The notes under the pieces are model-generated. The model saw only the letters and a program-made list of their open reading frames with translations. It was not told the origin of the DNA and did no database searches. The position numbers and the translations under genes are program-made. Of a stretch of 64,000 nucleotides of DNA, positions 1 to 8,486 are shown one piece after another (within the stretch, counting starts at the first letter, position 1; the number at the start of each line of letters is the position of its first letter). The DNA is from Vibrio sp. CB1-14 (GTDB taxonomy: Bacteria; Pseudomonadota; Gammaproteobacteria; Enterobacterales; Vibrionaceae). Where the stretch lies: contig NZ_CP115921.1 in assembly GCF_040412085.2 (NCBI RefSeq), positions 1-64,000 of the forward strand, in the 5' to 3' direction.

Positions 1-2452
1 GCTCAATCACCGCCTGAGCTCTTTCTACCAGTTCTAGAGCACTCGATTCAAGAATTTCTATCTGCACATAGCTTGGAGGAACCTTATATTGATACAATAG
101 CGCTCTTAGGCGACTGGTAAAATTGATATCATCCAATTGATAGCTAGATACGTTAATAGACAATTGTATATCCATGCCACATTTCATCCACTCGGACACT
201 TGATGAACGGCTTGAGTCATTACCCAGTCACCAATCTCACATTGTAGCGCGGGAGTTTCTATATCAAACAAAAATTGCTCGGGGGTTAACACTCCTTTAT
301 CGGGGTGATTCCAACGAAGAAGGGCTTCTGCTCCTATCAGCTCATTGCTTCTCAGGTTCATTTTTGGCTGAAAGTATAGTTCCAGCTCATTTTCAGAAAC
401 GGCTTGTTCCAACTGTCGCTTTTTAGCATGTCGTTTTCGCTTACTTCTATCATGCTCAGGGTTAAAGAATGACATACTATTCCCCTGCAGTTTCGATTCA
501 TACATAGCTAGGTCAGCTTGTCGAATAAGGTGCTCTATATCTGTGACACTATCCGCCTCCGTCATAGTCACACCAATACTCGCAGAGAAGGGCTGAGGGT
601 GAATCAAATCTGTTTTAAATCTCATCGTAGAAATTATATTGAGTAGCTTTGAAGCGTACGATTTTACTTTAGTTTTATTCCGAACATTATTAAGGATAAT
701 AATAAATTCATCTCCCCCCCACCTTACTAGAATATCGTTTGAAGGAATATTTTTACTCAAGGTAGAAGCGAGTAACTTTAGTGCCTCATCGCCAACTTCA
801 TGTCCAAAAGAATCATTAATCTTTTTAAACTCATCGAGGTCAATAAACAGAACTGCCATATATCGACCGAATTCATTGAATTTTAGTAACTCACTGACTT
901 TGGTCACCAATAAGTTACGATTAGGCAGTTTCGTGAGGGGATCATAGAGTGCAAGTAACTCTAGTTGCTTTTCTTGCTCTTTCAGGCGTGATATATCTGT
1001 AAACAGGGCAACAACGTTAGATAGCTTATCTTGAGAATCCTTAACTGCTGTTAGGCTAACAAGTTCAGGATGAGCTTTACCATCTTTTCTTACGAGCCAT
1101 AATTCACCACGCCAAAACCCACTTCTTAACATTTTTTGTTTAAGTTCGGCATAGCGAACCTGAGATTCACTTTCATCTATCATTGACTCTAAAGAGTGAC
1201 CCAATAGTTCTTCTCTACTGTAGTCATTAGCTGAAATAAACGCTTCATTAACTCTTCGAACTAACCCCAAATTATCAAGAATTAAAATACCTTCTCTCGT
1301 GTTGTCAAAAACACTCGCTGACATTCTCAATTCTTCTTCTGCATGGCTCTTTTCCGTTACGTCTAGATATGTCCCAAACATCTCTATCGGTTCACCAGTC
1401 TTTTCCCATTTCACCACCTGTCCTCGAGCGAGTATCCAAAGCCATTGTCCAGATTTATGTTGAACACGACATTGACATTCATAAACTTCAAGAGAACCTT
1501 CAAAGTGGCGCTTTAATTGTTCTTCTGATTGAACAAAATCTTCTGGGTGACAGAGCTTTTCCCAAGTCTTGAAAGTGAGTGGTTCAAGCTCTGCTAAGCG
1601 ATAGCCGAGCATCTCTGCCCATCTTTCATTAAATTTAACTTCACCCGACTTTATATTCCAGTACCAAGTGCCAATTTTGGTTGCTGCAATAACACTATTC
1701 AAATCTCTCTGTTCTTCCAGCAGCTTCATTCGCGTTGCTTTGATTGTTGAAAACATCTGGTTTACAACCCGAATAAAACCATCAATTTCATTATACCCAC
1801 TGAGCTTCAACTCCTGATTGGGAATGGTATTGACTTCATCAACTTCTAACTGAAGCTTTAAACTCGCTAAGGGTTTCGATACAAACCGTTGTAAAAGAAA
1901 ATATAATATCGATAAGATAACAGCGTTAAGTATTAGACCTGAGAGTACGGCATGAAAAAGCGACTCATACATCTTATCCTTAATAATGCTATCAGAAACA
2001 CTGATCTTTACTTTGCCAATCTCCTCACCGTTTGGTGATTCAATAGGCATGCTTGTTATGACAAACTCATCACCAAACAAATAGCCCTTTTCCTCGTCAC
2101 ACTCTGAAATTTCACCATTAACTTTTGTTACACCCGAAACATAGTTATCTCGGTTAATAATTTTGGCGAACTGATTGTCATAAACCACAATAGCTTGGTA
2201 ATTTCTTTCTCTTGCTTCATTTAAGATGATTTTTTTATATTCATTAATAGCATACGCTTGCATCAAAGGAGCAATATTATTACTCAGTGTAATTAAGCTC
2301 ATTTCAACTTGTTTATTGATGTGCTTTGAGAGTGCTTGTTTTTCAATTGAAAGAGCAATCGTTGTATAGATAGCTATCACGAGACTGATGCTAAGCATGA
2401 TAACTAGCATGGTCACTCTTATGAGAGCGACGGACTTGGAAGAAGCGTTCAT
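1..2452 (-). CDS. Membrane sensor GGDEF/EAL protein with two PAS domains (C-terminus beyond left edge)
   Basis: About 817 codons are visible; the reading frame is open to the window edge, so the C-terminal EAL part is cut off. Order seen: TM helix around residues 8-30, a periplasmic loop, TM helix around 163-184, a HAMP-like linker, PAS domains near 250-365 and 380-490, GGDEF around 500-655 and the start of EAL from about 690. The diguanylate cyclase signature RWGGDEF (residues 577-583) is intact and EALLRW begins at 709, so both synthesis and hydrolysis of c-di-GMP are possible; the later EAL metal-site residues lie outside the window. The ATG is preceded by an AAAGGA sequence 13 bases upstream. 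It starts 20 bp after a periplasmic binding-protein gene, which suggests that protein presents a ligand to the periplasmic loop, as in LuxPQ or NspS/MbaA (inference). Confidence 0.9.
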   Translation of the reverse strand, partial: MNASSKSVALIRVTMLVIMLSISLVIAIYTTIALSIEKQALSKHINKQVEMSLITLSNNIAPLMQAYAINEYKKIILNEARERNYQAIVVYDNQFAKIINRDNYVSGVTKVNGEISECDEEKGYLFGDEFVITSMPIESPNGEEIGKVKISVSDSIIKDKMYESLFHAVLSGLILNAVILSILYFLLQRFVSKPLASLKLQLEVDEVNTIPNQELKLSGYNEIDGFIRVVNQMFSTIKATRMKLLEEQRDLNSVIAATKIGTWYWNIKSGEVKFNERWAEMLGYRLAELEPLTFKTWEKLCHPEDFVQSEEQLKRHFEGSLEVYECQCRVQHKSGQWLWILARGQVVKWEKTGEPIEMFGTYLDVTEKSHAEEELRMSASVFDNTREGILILDNLGLVRRVNEAFISANDYSREELLGHSLESMIDESESQVRYAELKQKMLRSGFWRGELWLVRKDGKAHPELVSLTAVKDSQDKLSNVVALFTDISRLKEQEKQLELLALYDPLTKLPNRNLLVTKVSELLKFNEFGRYMAVLFIDLDEFKKINDSFGHEVGDEALKLLASTLSKNIPSNDILVRWGGDEFIIILNNVRNKTKVKSYASKLLNIISTMRFKTDLIHPQPFSASIGVTMTEADSVTDIEHLIRQADLAMYESKLQGNSMSFFNPEHDRSKRKRHAKKRQLEQAVSENELELYFQPKMNLRSNELIGAEALLRWNHPDKGVLTPEQFLFDIETPALQCEIGDWVMTQAVHQVSEWMKCGMDIQLSINVSSYQLDDINFTSRLRALLYQYKVPPSYVQIEILESSALELVERAQAVIE

Positions 2453-2472
2453 TTTCCCCATCAGGTTCCTTT

Positions 2473-3414
2473 CTAATCCAAACCGAGGACATTTCTTTTA
2501 ATTTCTTCTTCTTGGCTATCAAGGGAGTTTTTGTCCACAGCAAGCACCTTAAGTTCTTGTGTTGATTCAATCTTCGTCCCTTGCCAAAACTCATAAACAG
2601 TCTCGACTGAACGCTCTCCTATTTTAAAAGGTTGTTGCATCGCAGCTCCAACAATAACACCCGTTCTGAGCAACTCCAGAAACTCTGGCTCTGCATCAAA
2701 ACAAATCAACAAAACCTCCTTCCCTTTACCCATTTTCGCGATACCATCAAGAGCAGCTTGATACCTGTTCGAACCTTGTAGCCAAATAGCACGCGTTCTA
2801 GGATTTTTTGTTAAGATTTCGATTGTATAATCAAATGTTTCCTGATAACTAAAATCCACTTGCTGATAAAGACCATTAACATCTATACCACTTTCATCAA
2901 GAGCAGCAATGAAACCTTGTGTTCTCTGTTGACCATTCACTCTCATCTGGGGAATAGCGATAATACCTACGGTGCCGTCAACACTTGAGCTACGCTCCAT
3001 CTTAGCTGCAAGCATTTTTCCTAAATCATAGGCTCCTTGGAGATTGTTTGATTTTATGTAGGACAAGTAGTCGCCACTCTCTGCTCCAATATCGGCAATG
3101 ACAACAGGGATCTGGGCTTGTTTTGCCAAATTAAGCAAAGTCACCGCGGCAGAAGAATTCGTTGGAGACATGATAATGGCATCAGCCTTCATATCGATGG
3201 CCAATACAAGATTTTCTAATTCTTGTTTAGCATCATTGTTGGCAGAGAGGACAAGCACGTCGTAATCATAGACGTTTGCTTTCGAAGTAACTCCTCTCCT
3301 CATAATTTCCCAAAAGGGTATTCTCAAATCTGAAACAAGATAAACCAGTTGCTTTTCAGACGTTTCTCCATCCATAGAGAGAAAGAGCAAGCATAACACG
3401 ATCATCTTTTTCAT
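2473..3414 (-). CDS. Periplasmic sugar-binding-like protein (PBP type 1), probable sensor partner
   Basis: 313 aa from the chosen ATG, which carries a signal peptide (MKKMIVLCLLFLS) and a GGAG 8-10 bases upstream; an upstream in-frame start would add 30 residues that do not look secretory. The fold signature is that of the LacI/ribose-binding family (Peripla_BP_4): LVYLVSDLRIPFWEIMRRG at the N-terminus, ADAIIMSPTNSSA, IPVVIADIG, then RTQGFIAALDE and AIWLQGSNRYQAALDG. No transporter ATPase or permease gene lies nearby; the only neighbour is the membrane GGDEF/EAL gene 20 bp downstream on the same strand. It therefore probably works as a ligand-sensing subunit (like LuxP or TorT) rather than in uptake. 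The ligand cannot be read from sequence. Confidence 0.8.
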   Translation of the reverse strand: MKKMIVLCLLFLSMDGETSEKQLVYLVSDLRIPFWEIMRRGVTSKANVYDYDVLVLSANNDAKQELENLVLAIDMKADAIIMSPTNSSAAVTLLNLAKQAQIPVVIADIGAESGDYLSYIKSNNLQGAYDLGKMLAAKMERSSSVDGTVGIIAIPQMRVNGQQRTQGFIAALDESGIDVNGLYQQVDFSYQETFDYTIEILTKNPRTRAIWLQGSNRYQAALDGIAKMGKGKEVLLICFDAEPEFLELLRTGVIVGAAMQQPFKIGERSVETVYEFWQGTKIESTQELKVLAVDKNSLDSQEEEIKRNVLGLD

Positions 3415-3635
3415 AATGGTCTCCAACCAAACTCTAAGTAAGCAAAACATGTAACGCTGGACTGAGCAACATAGAACTAACATTATTATATTAGTATAAA
3501 TCAATGTATTGTCTTTACTGCCTTCATAACAAAAGAAACTCCCTATCCCATGTGGTGATCTACCATATTGCGCTTGCGAGGTCGTTCCTAATCAGCTTAT
3601 GTATCCTCGTCACGCAGAAGACTTACAAAGAAGCA

Positions 3636-3866
3636 CTATCTCCACTTTTCTAGCAAAAAGTCAGCCCATTCTTTCGAAATGAACTTAAAGTCTACTGCTT
3701 GTTCATCCCGAGATAGCACCAGATAGTACTCAACTTCACTCCTATCTCTGGGAGTCATTAGCCAATAGGTGATGCTCTGTAGTAAATATATGCTTTTCTT
3801 ATTTCCATACTTGTTCCTAATTTTCACGCTATACAATAGGCATTCAATATATCGATTAGACCGCAT
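3636..3866 (-). CDS. Small hypothetical protein (76 aa)
   Basis: An open frame on the minus strand between the binding-protein gene and an acetate-kinase remnant. The product has a basic N-terminal half and an acidic, aromatic C-terminal half (VEYYLVLSRDEQ, KEWADFLLEKW), looks soluble and has no signal peptide or recognisable domain. No convincing ribosome binding site precedes the ATG. It may be a real orphan gene or a decayed fragment in this accessory patch. Confidence 0.3.
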   Translation of the reverse strand: MRSNRYIECLLYSVKIRNKYGNKKSIYLLQSITYWLMTPRDRSEVEYYLVLSRDEQAVDFKFISKEWADFLLEKWR

Positions 3867-3946
3867 AGCACCAATCAGTTCAGACGATTTTTGTGGGTAA
3901 GTTATCTTTTATAAGCAATGGTAAATATCTGTTTTTAATGATAAAA

Positions 3947-3975
3947 AAGGCCAACCCTGTAAGAGGATTGGCCTT
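3947..3975 (-). terminator. Rho-independent terminator of the ackA remnant
   Basis: Arms AAGGCCAA (3947-3954) and TTGGCCTT (3968-3975) form a stem; read on the minus strand the stem is followed directly by a T run (complement of 3943-3946). It lies 17 bp after the stop codon of the acetate-kinase remnant and was probably that gene's own terminator. Confidence 0.75.
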
Positions 3976-3992
3976 AAATCATTGAATGTAAA

Positions 3993-4070
3993 TCAATCTA
4001 GGAGTGCAACCGACTGCTGTGCAATCACAAATTCTTCATTGGTTGGCAAGCTATTAGTACAGCACACACT
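3993..4070 (-). pseudogene. ackA: 3' remnant of an acetate kinase gene
   Basis: On the minus strand a 25-codon open stretch ends in SLPTNEEFVIAQQSVALLD and a stop. The segment PTNEE(F/L)VIAQ followed by a short tail is the conserved C-terminus of acetate kinase AckA (established family knowledge; recalled, not searched). An in-frame TAA lies immediately upstream and no other AckA sequence is visible, so only the last ~20 codons plus the terminator survive. This points to a deletion or rearrangement in which an ackA gene was lost from, or broken at, this position. Confidence 0.55.
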
Positions 4071-4108
4071 TTAAACACATTACAGCTTTCCTCCAACAAA
4101 CTTTTGGA

Positions 4109-4150
4109 CAAAAGTTTGCTAGTGACTTGCCTAAATTAGCAAGACATGAA
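4109..4150. repeat. Dispersed repeat, copy A
   Basis: About 33 of 42 bases match the stretch at 53092-53133, including the shared cores AGTGACTT and CTAAATTAGCA. The two copies are 49 kb apart and in the same orientation. Function unknown. Confidence 0.55.
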
Positions 4151-4346
4151 TTATTAAAAATATAGCAAAAGTCGCTTACGTGATTTCCCAGTATCACTGG
4201 CGTAGATCAGCACACTGCTGGGAGAAGTGGGTCCCCAATAGATGGACACTTCTAATTGGAGTTATTCACTTAAATCTAAATAAAGACGCTGTTTAATAAG
4301 CAAGAACATGATAACAGCCACCTTGAAAATGTCTGTATAGAGATGT

Positions 4347-4356
4347 GAAAAATTAT
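4347..4356 (+). repeat. Target-site duplication, left copy
   Basis: GAAAAATTAT abuts the left end of the insertion sequence and is repeated exactly at 5648-5657 beyond its right end. Ten bases is within the range known for the ISAs1 family (8-10 bp). Confidence 0.9.
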
Positions 4357-5647
4357 CAGGGCGGGATTCCACTTTGAATAAATATTAGCCAAAGATTATT
4401 TTTGAGCGATATTCACCAGACCAACCTGACTTTCTACGTTTGGCAGCCAAGCTATCTTTGTCACTCTCATCCTGCTTTATCGTGTTCAACGCAGCACGAT
4501 TAAATGCCGCTAAATGAGCAGCTCCATTTGGGTCTTTTACTTTTAGTTCATCTTCTCTGAATACCACATCAAGAACCCAATGAAGCTGGTTTTCAACCAA
4601 CCAATGCTCTCTGATTGTCCGAGCAGCCAGTTCAACATCAACCTCTAATGAGCTAACATACCAACGTGAATCTCTTGTTCCTTTTCCATTGCAAGTGCGC
4701 TCACTTACCACTTCAATAAAGCTTTTTATATGAGGCCACTTTTCTTTCAACTCAGGTGGAAGATTCGCCTCTATCTGCATGATATTCCGCCATTCTTTGC
4801 GACCATGCCCTTCATTTTCTTGGATACATTCCGCCATGTTATCTGGTTGATTATAAACGGCTAAAAAAGCTTCTGTCACATGCTCAAAAAGTGTCGGCTG
4901 GTTCTTTTTGAGCTGGATTGTAAAGTCGCCTTTCTTTGCCTTGATTTGTGCCATCGTTGGCGCTAAGCAATGCAGCGAGTCTAAGGTGACTATTGCCTCT
5001 TTTAGGACTAAAGCATCTAGAACATCACGAGATAAACTGATTTCTTTACCTTTGCCATGAGTAGATTGTTGATAAAGCATTAGCCCACTTTCAACATCAT
5101 ACGCATTGACAACGTGTAACATGCTTTTAACCCATTTGTTTTAGTTCCACGTAAAGCTTTACCATCTATTGCTAAAACCGATTTTTCTGTTCGAGTTCGT
5201 TCAGAATTCAACCATTCAAACAAGGCTTCGAGTAAAGCATCACTATCTAATGCACTGATAATGTTAGCAATGCAGTGTCGTTTGGGAATACCATTTTCAA
5301 ATCCTCGATATTGTCTCAACCAGTCAATTTGGCTTTCACCAAATTCTTGAATGGACTTCCATCCTGTAGCACCACTGAGCACAGCAGAAAATACTAGAAA
5401 AACGACATCAACTAAGTCGTGTTTAACGTTAATATCATTACGTGGATCAGGTATGCGGTTAAGGCGTTCAAGAAGTGTCATTTTGTAGGTCGAGTAATAA
5501 ATAGATAATGGTCGAATCAACAAAATCAGGATTAGTTCAGTCGAAAATAAAGAATATTTAATCTTTTGATGCAAGTGAACATAAATTGACCACTCTGTTT
5601 GGTATTTAATCAATTAAACCCTATAAATCACGTGAGATCTCGCCCTG
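4357..5647 (-). mobile_element. ISAs1-family insertion sequence (1291 bp)
   Basis: The element begins with CAGGGCGGGATTCCAC (4357-4372) and ends, on the minus strand from 5647, with CAGGGCGAGATCTCAC, giving terminal inverted repeats that match at 13 of 16 positions. It is flanked by perfect 10-bp direct repeats GAAAAATTAT, which fixes both boundaries and suggests a fairly recent insertion. It encodes one transposase split by a frameshift (4385-5481). The length, the single transposase gene and the target-duplication size fit the ISAs1 family. Confidence 0.9.
4385..5481 (-). pseudogene. ISAs1-family transposase, split by a -1 frameshift
   Basis: The first part starts at ATG 5481 (MTLLERLNRIPDPRN) and carries the catalytic-region start VLAIDGKALRGT; the second part continues from the MLHVVNAYD segment near 5122 to the stop at 4385 and includes the conserved REHWLVENQLHWVLDVVF motif of the DDE transposase. 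The frames join near 5120-5130 at TTAAAAGCATG, where one A appears to be missing relative to an intact LKSMLHVV reading. Joined, the protein would be about 365 aa, a normal family length. Either the gene is broken or a low-level -1 slip at the A run (A AAA G) makes the full protein. ISAs1 elements normally have one uninterrupted gene, so inactivation is the simpler view. Confidence 0.85.
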
Positions 5648-5657
5648 GAAAAATTAT
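5648..5657 (+). repeat. Target-site duplication, right copy
   Basis: GAAAAATTAT, identical to 4347-4356, directly beyond the right end of the insertion sequence. Confidence 0.9.
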
Positions 5658-5808
5658 AACTATCAAGCTTATAAATCACATTAATTCACAGGGTCAATAC
5701 CCCCCGCTTCGTCATTCGCACTGCGCATTGGAATTGTTCTAAGAATAACCGTAACATCTGACTTAAGTTAGAACGTCAACATCAATATAACTATGGAAAG
5801 GATGAACA

Positions 5809-7260
5809 ATGAAAAGGTTTTTTAGTCTACTCGCAACAGTATCTTTAATGGGTTGCGGTGGCGGTGGCGGTGGCGACGATACACAAACCAGTCCGATTGT
5901 AGCTTCTATGTCAGGTAAAGTCATTGATGGCTATGTGGTCGGTGCTACTGTATTTTTAGATATAAATGGTAACGGTGAGTTTGAATCATTTGAACCACAC
6001 ACAGTAACGTCCGAAGGCGGCGATTACTCATTAGAACTAACTGAGTTTGAACGCAAATGTACAGAATACGTCCCAACAATGGTTAACGTACCAGTTGGTG
6101 CCTTTGACGAAGAGCTAGGAGAAGTAACTGAACCTTACCAAATGATGCTTGCGCCTGCGACATGGTCTAGTGATAAAGACCGCCATATTACACCGTTTAC
6201 ATCACTTGCTTGGAATGAAGCGCTTAGCAAAATGTCAGCTGGTGCACAGGGTGAAGTAGTGACTGAAAACGCTTCATGTACAAAACGCATGGAGAATGCA
6301 AGCGAACATAAAACAATGCTTGAACACTTAGATCGTTCAACTGCTGACGTTGCTGCACTATATCACATGACGATTGAACAGATTCACAGTGATTACGTTG
6401 CAAACAACGACACTGAAAGCCATGAGTTAGCTATTAAAATCGTTAAGGGCTTTAAGCAGAGTTTTAAAGAAAAAGCAGAAGTGTTAAAGCGTCAGCCTAA
6501 AATGTACATTTTTACTCATCATTATAAGTTTATAGAAGACATTAATTACGGCGAAATGGGAATAGACCCTGTGCCAGGTTGGGAGCGCAGTTTCAGCCAC
6601 TATGACCCAGATACAGGGAAAAGTATTAATCAGCGAAGCATTTTTGACGAACCAATGACAACAGAGTTTATAATGCATCAGCGCAAGTCAGTTGAAGTAA
6701 AGGGCGAAACGTCTGACGCATCTACTAGTTCAATTGCATCGCGCGGATTAATAAACGAGCTCTTTACATGCGCACAGCATCAATCAGTATGGGTTGATGA
6801 GGGCGCGGCTGGTGGTTGGATGCTAGGGCGTACCAAGTACGGCTCAGAAGCAGCTATGGTAAGTTCACCTGATGATTGTACTATTGAGCCAACAGCCGAA
6901 TTTGATAACAGCTCGTTTACTTGGTTGAGCGCAGACCGTGTCAACACGCAACAATTTGGTGGCTCTGGTCATCTACTAGACAGCTTCGCGTTAGATGATT
7001 ATGCTGGTATTTGGGCCGAAGTGTCTACATGGGGATTAGGTTTTGATGATGACACAACCGTTGACCAATGGTTTAAGAGTCTTACTAAACCGCTTGATAA
7101 CAATACTAACGAAGTAACTCGTATTAACAGCGACTGGGATATTAATTACGCTGAACGCTATACACAGAACCACTTAGGCCAGATGGTTGAAGGCTCTAAA
7201 GTGTGCAGTGATAACTACCGCACTAATGACTATGGCTGGTCGGTAGCAATGTGCAAATAA
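5809..7260 (+). CDS. Secreted lipoprotein with poly-glycine linker, function unknown
   Basis: 483 aa. A short signal peptide ends in a lipobox (LMGC, lipidated Cys16), followed by a glycine run and Asp residues, a lipoprotein start common in marine gammaproteobacteria. Residues about 34-75 (SGKVIDGYVVGATVFLDING) resemble the Ig-like/carboxypeptidase-regulatory segments of surface lipoproteins. The rest is acidic, contains several Cys residues that could pair, and I do not recognise an enzyme domain. The start is supported by GAAAGGA 9 bases upstream. It stands alone, between an insertion sequence and an orphan membrane protein, and ends at a strong hairpin, so it is a single transcription unit. 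Probably anchored in the outer membrane. Confidence 0.8.
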   Translation: MKRFFSLLATVSLMGCGGGGGGDDTQTSPIVASMSGKVIDGYVVGATVFLDINGNGEFESFEPHTVTSEGGDYSLELTEFERKCTEYVPTMVNVPVGAFDEELGEVTEPYQMMLAPATWSSDKDRHITPFTSLAWNEALSKMSAGAQGEVVTENASCTKRMENASEHKTMLEHLDRSTADVAALYHMTIEQIHSDYVANNDTESHELAIKIVKGFKQSFKEKAEVLKRQPKMYIFTHHYKFIEDINYGEMGIDPVPGWERSFSHYDPDTGKSINQRSIFDEPMTTEFIMHQRKSVEVKGETSDASTSSIASRGLINELFTCAQHQSVWVDEGAAGGWMLGRTKYGSEAAMVSSPDDCTIEPTAEFDNSSFTWLSADRVNTQQFGGSGHLLDSFALDDYAGIWAEVSTWGLGFDDDTTVDQWFKSLTKPLDNNTNEVTRINSDWDINYAERYTQNHLGQMVEGSKVCSDNYRTNDYGWSVAMCK

Positions 7261-7270
7261 TTAAACAAGA

Positions 7271-7310
7271 TATAAGCAAGATGAGGCGTTACCGTCTCAT
7301 CTTGCTTATA
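7271..7310 (+). terminator. Strong hairpin after the lipoprotein gene
   Basis: Perfect 14-15 bp arms at 7271-7285 and 7296-7310 around a 10-base loop, 10 bp after the stop codon. There is no clear T run, so termination on the plus strand is likely but not certain. Confidence 0.6.
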
Positions 7311-7376
7311 GAACTATATATACGACCCTTACATATTGTAGTGGATTAGCAAGTTTGGTCACATCGTTAGATTATA

Positions 7377-7441
7377 AAAAGTATGTCAGCTGACGCTTTG
7401 GTGAAGTGCGTGTTGAATTAGTCGAAACACACAATGGGGCA
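7377..7441 (+). repeat. 65-bp direct-repeat box, copy 1
   Basis: Begins AAAAGTATGTCA and ends CACAATGGGGCA. The same two 12-base ends with exactly the same spacing occur at 8200-8264, on the other side of the membrane-protein gene. The interior is only weakly similar. Confidence 0.5.
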
Positions 7442-7498
7442 TATCTGAGCTAGACCGCGCATCTGGTGTACTTGTACCTATAAATTGAATCCATCACC

Positions 7499-8149
7499 TT
7501 AGCTTTCTATTTTCCCACAAATCTTTGAACGCTCTACTTCCCACTCGGTTCGTACTTCTTGCCTCACAATTGTTTTGGGTTTGAGACTCCAACCTTCTTG
7601 AGGAGGTACTATGCCCTTTTGAAGAAGTTCGACATACTCAATATTACTGCGAGATACAACAACTGTTCTCTTCTCCAAATAGTTGTAAATGAATAGATAA
7701 TCGAAAGTCGAACCAATTAGAGAAAAACAGCCCGAACTCCTTGGGGATTCTGACTTAACCTGAACACGATAAACATCAGAGTAGCCGCCTTCTATATCAA
7801 CCTTTTTGGGATGGGTTAGACTGCTCCCCCACCAGACAATTAGAGTCAATATCGACACAATTGCTATTAGCCTCAGCATGAAACTAGTGTGGTTACTTTT
7901 GTGAGTATCTACTAGTTTGTAAATAATGTAGATGATCACAATTGATAGGATTCCGTTCCAAAAATTGAGAGCACCTAAATAAAATAAGTCCTGTAATGAT
8001 GCAAAATCAAAGAAAGGAATCCCAAAAGAGTAATACTGAAGAGCGGCGATTAGCATGCCGTAGATTATCGAAAGAATGTAAGAACCAGTTGTTAGTAATG
8101 GAAGTTGCTCTCTAATTTTTTTGAGAAATCTGAGCCGTTGGAGATTCAT
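7499..8149 (-). CDS. Hypothetical membrane protein (216 aa)
   Basis: Three hydrophobic helices are visible: about residues 20-40, 55-80 and 92-108, followed by a hydrophilic C-terminal half beginning near SLTHPKKVDIEGGYSDVYRV. By the positive-inside rule the basic N-terminus (LRFLKKIREQ) is cytoplasmic, which would put the C-terminal domain in the periplasm. No known domain is recognised. The gene stands alone on the minus strand and is bracketed by two 65-bp boxes with identical ends (7377-7441 and 8200-8264), which could mean it arrived as a unit; this is speculative. Confidence 0.6.
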   Translation of the reverse strand: MNLQRLRFLKKIREQLPLLTTGSYILSIIYGMLIAALQYYSFGIPFFDFASLQDLFYLGALNFWNGILSIVIIYIIYKLVDTHKSNHTSFMLRLIAIVSILTLIVWWGSSLTHPKKVDIEGGYSDVYRVQVKSESPRSSGCFSLIGSTFDYLFIYNYLEKRTVVVSRSNIEYVELLQKGIVPPQEGWSLKPKTIVRQEVRTEWEVERSKICGKIES

Positions 8150-8199
8150 ACTTTTTCTTTGAATTCATATGGGTATTGTTAAGTACCATATGTATGAGG

Positions 8200-8264
8200 A
8201 AAAGTATGTCAAAGGGCATTTCCATAACTTGAGTCTTTGAACGGCTACAACTCACAATGGGGCA
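8200..8264 (+). repeat. 65-bp direct-repeat box, copy 2
   Basis: Same ends (AAAAGTATGTCA, CACAATGGGGCA) and the same 53-base offset as copy 1 at 7377-7441. Confidence 0.5.
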
Positions 8265-8440
8265 AAGGTGCGCCAGAGCCTAATCGGCAAGGTTCTGAAC
8301 AAAAGCCTCTTAGTTATACGAAACACTCTGCTTTCAATGCATTCGCTATCCTCACGAAAAGTGAGGATCTCCTACCGCGTGTTGGTGACTGAAAAACGTC
8401 GACTAGGTTACGTAAATCAGGTTGGTAACGCTGTGATTAG

Positions 8441-8460
8441 ATTCCTGCCTGCGCAGGAAT
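8441..8460. repeat. REP-like palindrome
   Basis: ATTCCTGC and GCAGGAAT arms around a 4-base loop, flanked by GATTCC/GGAATGAC sequence. The same kind of unit, inverted, lies at 42741-42761. Confidence 0.6.
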
Positions 8461-8486
8461 GACGGAATCTTTAGCTTTATGGTGCA

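Larger units (their letters stand above)
3867..4356. other. Gene-poor accessory stretch left of the insertion sequence
   Basis: This stretch holds a minus-strand terminator (3947-3975), the last codons of an acetate kinase gene (3993-4070), one copy of a dispersed repeat (4109-4150), and the left target-site copy of the insertion sequence (4347-4356). Between about 4160 and 4346 I see no gene. Confidence 0.6.

Noticed and set aside
639..1572. Short plus-strand frames at the left edge
   Set aside because: They are antisense to the GGDEF/EAL gene, whose motifs are clear on the minus strand.
4225..4300. Sequence with TGGACACTT resembling the end of an IS3-type element
   Set aside because: I could see neither a partner end, a target duplication nor a transposase fragment; too weak to call.
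7377..8264. Integron attC sites as an explanation of the 65-bp boxes
   Set aside because: The ends do not resemble Vibrio attC repeats, and they lack the imperfect internal palindrome; reported only as direct repeats.
8268..8462. 64-aa plus-strand open frame
   Set aside because: It runs through palindromic repeats, has no ribosome binding site, and the product has no recognisable pattern.
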